A DNA stretch of 64,000 nucleotides, from assembly GCA_950295325.1 (NCBI GenBank), contig OX485803.1, forward strand, positions 60,157,554-60,221,553, given 5' to 3'. The notes under the pieces are model-generated. The model saw only the letters and a list, made by a program, of their open reading frames with translations. It ran no database searches and was not told the DNA's origin. The translations under genes and the position numbers were made by a program. The stretch comes from Polytrichum commune (Eukaryota > Streptophyta > Polytrichopsida > Polytrichales > Polytrichaceae). This document shows positions 60,946 to 64,000 of this stretch, piece by piece; positions within the stretch are counted from its first letter, which is position 1, and each line of letters starts with the position of its first letter.

Positions 60946-62403
60946 CTACAAAATGGAACAGACACACCAGAAAAAGAAGTTCACTGCAATTTTCAATCTC
61001 ACATGGCAATAGGACATAAAACGTGACAATAAGAGGCATTTTAAGACTGTAATGAGTGAGGACTGAAATAAGAGACACATGACAGTCCATCTGAGTGGAG
61101 GCTATTCTTGCCACTTGACATCTTTTGTTCGCCCTGCTCATGTAGCAACTAATGGCGCCAATTACATATGGTGCAACAGCCCAAGGGTTCTAGCTTAAGT
61201 GGCAATATATACGAAGATGATATGTCTAAGGCGACAATTAGGTATCAAAAAAAATTTCTCAAATTGATGTTGCGAGGATTTGCAATCACACAGCAGCAAA
61301 ATGGAGATAGTAATTCAGAAAGTCAAACAAGAATCTACAGATCAGGCTCCGTTGAATCGATTAGCTGTCTTGAGTTCACCTCTCGTTCCTTTTATACTAC
61401 TTTAGATGTATACACATTATTGTATCAAGACAAATATTGAAGGGCGTTTATACACACAACTGCTCGAGTGGTTGTGGTTGAGGTTCAGGCGTACAATCAA
61501 CCAGTCACAATATTTCGTGGTTGTGTGCATACATAGTTGAAGAGTGCAGTTGACTTCAATCTTGTCCCCCCTATTGATTCAATCCGTGGACTGGAAATAA
61601 ACAGCCTATGAAGCCTAGTGTAGATTTTGTCTAAGCTTCCTAGAATCCCTCTCCTATGCTCTGGCCTTCAATTTCGGTCTTGGTGCAAAACAACTATTAA
61701 CAAAATAGAGTAAACTACAACCATCAAAACCATCCTTAAAAAGGCATTGCATCGCAGGTGATGAACTATCAAGGTGATAGGTGCGACATGGCTATTAATA
61801 AAATAGAGTAACTTACTACCATCACAACCATCCCAAAAAACTCAATGTATCGCAGGTGAAGAACTAAGAGTAGTTGTGGTTATGGTAATCATCAGTGCAC
61901 CTTATCCCTAGTCAAGAAAGTAAACTACAACCATCAGTGACTGTGGTTGTGTGTTAGAGACCCTTGAGTTTTAATGAGTTGCACCTGGCCTTGTTAACGC
62001 GGAGAGTACTTCCGGTCTTGATACACTGGGAATGAGACAAATTGCGCCAGCGCCTCGTCTGCGAAGTTTTCCAACTGGTCGTGGTCGTGCTGTGCCCGTT
62101 CCCTAGTGATGGATTACCAGGTGACGATTTGCCCGAATAACAATGTGCCTCGTCCTGAAGTCTTATGGTTAGATTATTGCCCCACTCAAACGCAAATACG
62201 AAATGACTAAAGAGTAATAGGGCATAGACAAATTGATTTCCAATCAGACTACATGCATCTTTAAGAGCATGTGCGGCTGGAGCAGCACGCAGGAAGGACG
62301 ATGAAATTGATTCAAACAAGAAACTGAACCATCTGCTAGGTTTATTGCCAGTTGAATTAACCAAATATTACCAAATGAGTTCAAGAAAAGGCGAAACTAT
62401 TAC
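60946..62403 (-). other. Probable 5' UTR intron of the kinase gene
   Basis: On the minus strand a donor (ACTAG/GTAATAG at 62404/62403) and an acceptor preceded by a pyrimidine tract (CATTTTGTAG/GACAA, exon from 60945) bracket a non-coding stretch just before the start codon. The 5' UTR exon would lie upstream of 62404. Inferred from splice signals only. Confidence 0.4.
61442..61963. mobile_element. Small non-autonomous DNA transposon (MITE) in the kinase leader
   Basis: Left end GGGCGTTTATACACACAAC and inverted right end GGGTCTCTAACACACAACC enclose 522 bp, flanked by TTGAA (61437-61441) and TTGAG (61964-61968). The ends resemble those of the element at 10054-10480 (CGT(A/T)TACACACAAC). The interior holds a duplicated block (AAATAGAGTAA(A)CT...CTACCATCA/CAACCATC, GCATCGCAGGTGA) at about 61705-61780 and 61800-61870. 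No coding capacity. Confidence 0.5.
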
Positions 62404-63225
62404 CTAGTTTTAAGACAGAGCGGATGATGTTTGCATTTGAGACGAAGCCATTTGAATGTGAAAGCACCGTTGACAGAATTTCGAGGTTACAGAGCGCGCG
62501 GAGATTGCACACGACGAGCACTGGAAGCCACTAGTGCAAAGCTAAGGCTGAAGACAGAGTCGCTGATCCGAATACTAACAAAGATCGAATTAAAGACTCT
62601 ACACTACTGATAATTAATGAGGTGCTTCCGCGAGTAGGAGAGCGCCAATCCGGTCTGCAACCAGGCTACAATCCTGTCTGTACACCTACTAACTAAACTA
62701 GTGCAGGAAGGCACCTCGATTCTTCAGGTTTCTTTATTCTATTACTATTGGATCGTGTCCATATGAGACTGAAAGAGAAGCAGTCAAAGAGATGACAGAT
62801 AGAATAGCTTAGTGAATATCGACTGCCTCCGCGACGACTTAATTTAAGCACCACAGCCAGAAACCTCTATCCTTAATGCGCTTTTACACTATTACACTAT
62901 TCCTCATCAAATTGTACGGGCGAGGCTTCTAACCTTCGGGTATTCTGCAAGTATTCATTAATGCATCTTACACTGAAGCCTGTATTCTTCAAGCTTACTT
63001 AAAAGTATTCCTCAACGCATCCTAAGCCACGGCTTTAATTTACCTATTCAAGATTCCTGAATTTACTCTTCAAGAAAAGACTCCTAGCCGAAACCTCAAT
63101 CCTTCACTCTCCCTCATTACCAAGTTCATACCCCAAACACTTCGATTCCTCAATCTTCCTTAAATGAAAACTCAACGCGCTGTCCTACGCGTCGCAAACA
63201 GTTCCTTAAAACATAGCCTGCTGAC
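62404..63225. other. Upstream region of the kinase gene
   Basis: No coding stretch is supported. It probably contains the 5' UTR exon and promoter of the minus-strand kinase gene. Loose, diverged repeats of CCTCAAT/CTTCAA-type sequence are visible at 62920-63150. Confidence 0.4.
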
Positions 63226-63445
63226 GGCGATGTCTGTATTCTTCTGACAGGCTCCAGTCATCTAAGATCATTTGTTGACGATTCATAATTACGTCGAGGG
63301 CGATGTCTGTATTCTTCTGGTAGGCTCCCGTGATATAAGATCATTTGTTGACCATTCTTACTTACATCGAGGGCGATGTCTGTATTCTTCTGACAGGATC
63401 CCGTGATATAAGATCATTTGCTTGCGGCCCATAATTACGTCGAGG
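63226..63445. repeat. Three tandem 73 bp repeats
   Basis: GGCGATGTCTGTATTCTTCT starts at 63226, 63299 and 63372 (period exactly 73). Each continues with GACAGG/GTAGG, CC(A/C)GT(C/G)AT, TAAGATCATTTG and (AAT)TACGTCGAGG. Copies are about 85 to 95 percent alike by eye. Confidence 0.9.
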
Positions 63446-63855
63446 CGGAGGGCACAGGAATCTACAAATCATCTCGTTTGTCTCCTCCCCGACCACAGCA
63501 AGCAAGAAGCTGTCTGCAATCCAGCATTGATTTCGTCACTTACCGACTGCTTTGAAGTTGGAGGATGCATGTACTTCCCCACGGACGATTGAGACCAAAA
63601 ACACAGAGCGTAGGATACGCAGCTTTCTTGCTCTGCCTAATTTACCGCCTTCCCTGTTAGATAGTCCTTTAAGGAGGCTGTGAGGAAGTTCGTGATACAA
63701 TTAAAAAACAGAAAGAAACAAAGTAGCAGTGGAAGAGGCTTCGAATGAACGTGCCGAGAAAGTTTGTCAGGATGGCTGTCTGTACCGACGATTTACAGCT
63801 CGGAACGTGGAGATCACTCCGAGACTACCTTCCTGATACCTTCCTTTGCTTTCTT

Positions 63856-63945
63856 CCTTCCGAAATCCATATTTTAAGCTTAACCCTAGATTGAACACTT
63901 CCTTCCGAAATCCATACTTTAAGCTTAACCCTAGATTGAACACTT
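63856..63945. repeat. Two tandem 45 bp repeats
   Basis: CCTTCCGAAATCCATA starts at 63856 and again at 63901. The 45 bp copies, which end in TTGAACACTT, differ at a single base. Confidence 0.95.
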
Positions 63946-64000
63946 CCTTCCTCCGTGATCGATGCCCATTGCCCTCGCCGACTGCCCCAAGGGGTCATCT

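Noticed and set aside
60224-61012. 262-codon frame on the plus strand
   Set aside because: It lies antisense over the coding exon of the kinase gene and has no motifs; it is a shadow of that gene.
60941-61141. 67 extra N-terminal codons in frame with the kinase protein
   Set aside because: A good splice acceptor lies just before ATG 60940, and the upstream translation has no resemblance to the MLKL-type N-terminus. It reads as intron.
61954-62364. 136-codon minus-strand frame as first exon of the kinase protein
   Set aside because: There is no conserved motif, it overlaps the right end of a MITE, and the joined protein would gain no recognisable domain.
63226-63445. Possible CRISPR-like array
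   Set aside because: The 73 bp units are contiguous duplications without unique spacers, and this is plant nuclear DNA.
63880-63945. AACCCTAGA blocks resembling plant telomere repeats
   Set aside because: They occur once per 45 bp repeat and are not tandem CCCTAAA units. They are part of the duplicated unit, not telomeric DNA.

Overview
This is nuclear DNA of a land plant. All genes that can be read are split by GT-AG introns of about 70 to 1700 bp, the protein families are plant families, and non-coding DNA is AT-rich and full of small transposons. The short intron-split genes, the tandem-kinase protein and the degenerate cytochrome P450-like protein make a bryophyte (probably a moss) my best guess, but the lineage is inferred, not shown.

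Layout. (1) 1-4292: leader and complete 6-exon gene for an AT-hook/PPC (AHL) nuclear protein, 415 aa. (2) 6.8-7.7 kb: array of four degenerate 204-241 bp repeats upstream of the next gene. (3) 8537-11662 and 17015-21647: two tandem paralogues of a mitochondrial dicarboxylate/tricarboxylate carrier (307 and 311 aa) with identical exon phases; the first has a GC-AG intron holding a small transposon. (4) 22-40 kb: transposon-rich and without intact host genes. It holds a 1.2 kb TTA-flanked element, a 0.3 kb foldback, a complete 3.7 kb PIF/Harbinger element with broken transposase and Myb/SANT genes, and a degenerate unknown coding stretch. (5) 40520-45299: complete 10-exon myo-inositol oxygenase gene, 320 aa, all metal ligands present. 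(6) 47336-47915: a 580 bp internal-deletion derivative of the Harbinger element. (7) 50751-53170: two-exon GC-rich gene for a short, degenerate P450-like protein, 346 aa. (8) 56500-56763: possible small membrane protein. (9) 58334-60940, minus strand: 868 aa protein with an MLKL/HeLo-like helical N-terminus, a pseudokinase domain and an active-looking kinase domain, with a probable 5' UTR intron that hosts another small transposon. (10) 61-64 kb: leader, 73 bp and 45 bp tandem repeats.

The genes do not form a pathway. They are independent loci: chromatin regulation, mitochondrial carboxylate exchange, inositol catabolism, probable haem/oxylipin-type chemistry, and signalling or cell-death type kinase. 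The most interesting coding items are the HeLo-pseudokinase-kinase protein and the reduced P450-like protein. The most interesting mobile-DNA items are the Harbinger autonomous/MITE pair and a family of small elements with apparent 5 bp target duplications. Exon joins were made by hand from splice signals, reading frame and family knowledge; no alignment or transcript was available.
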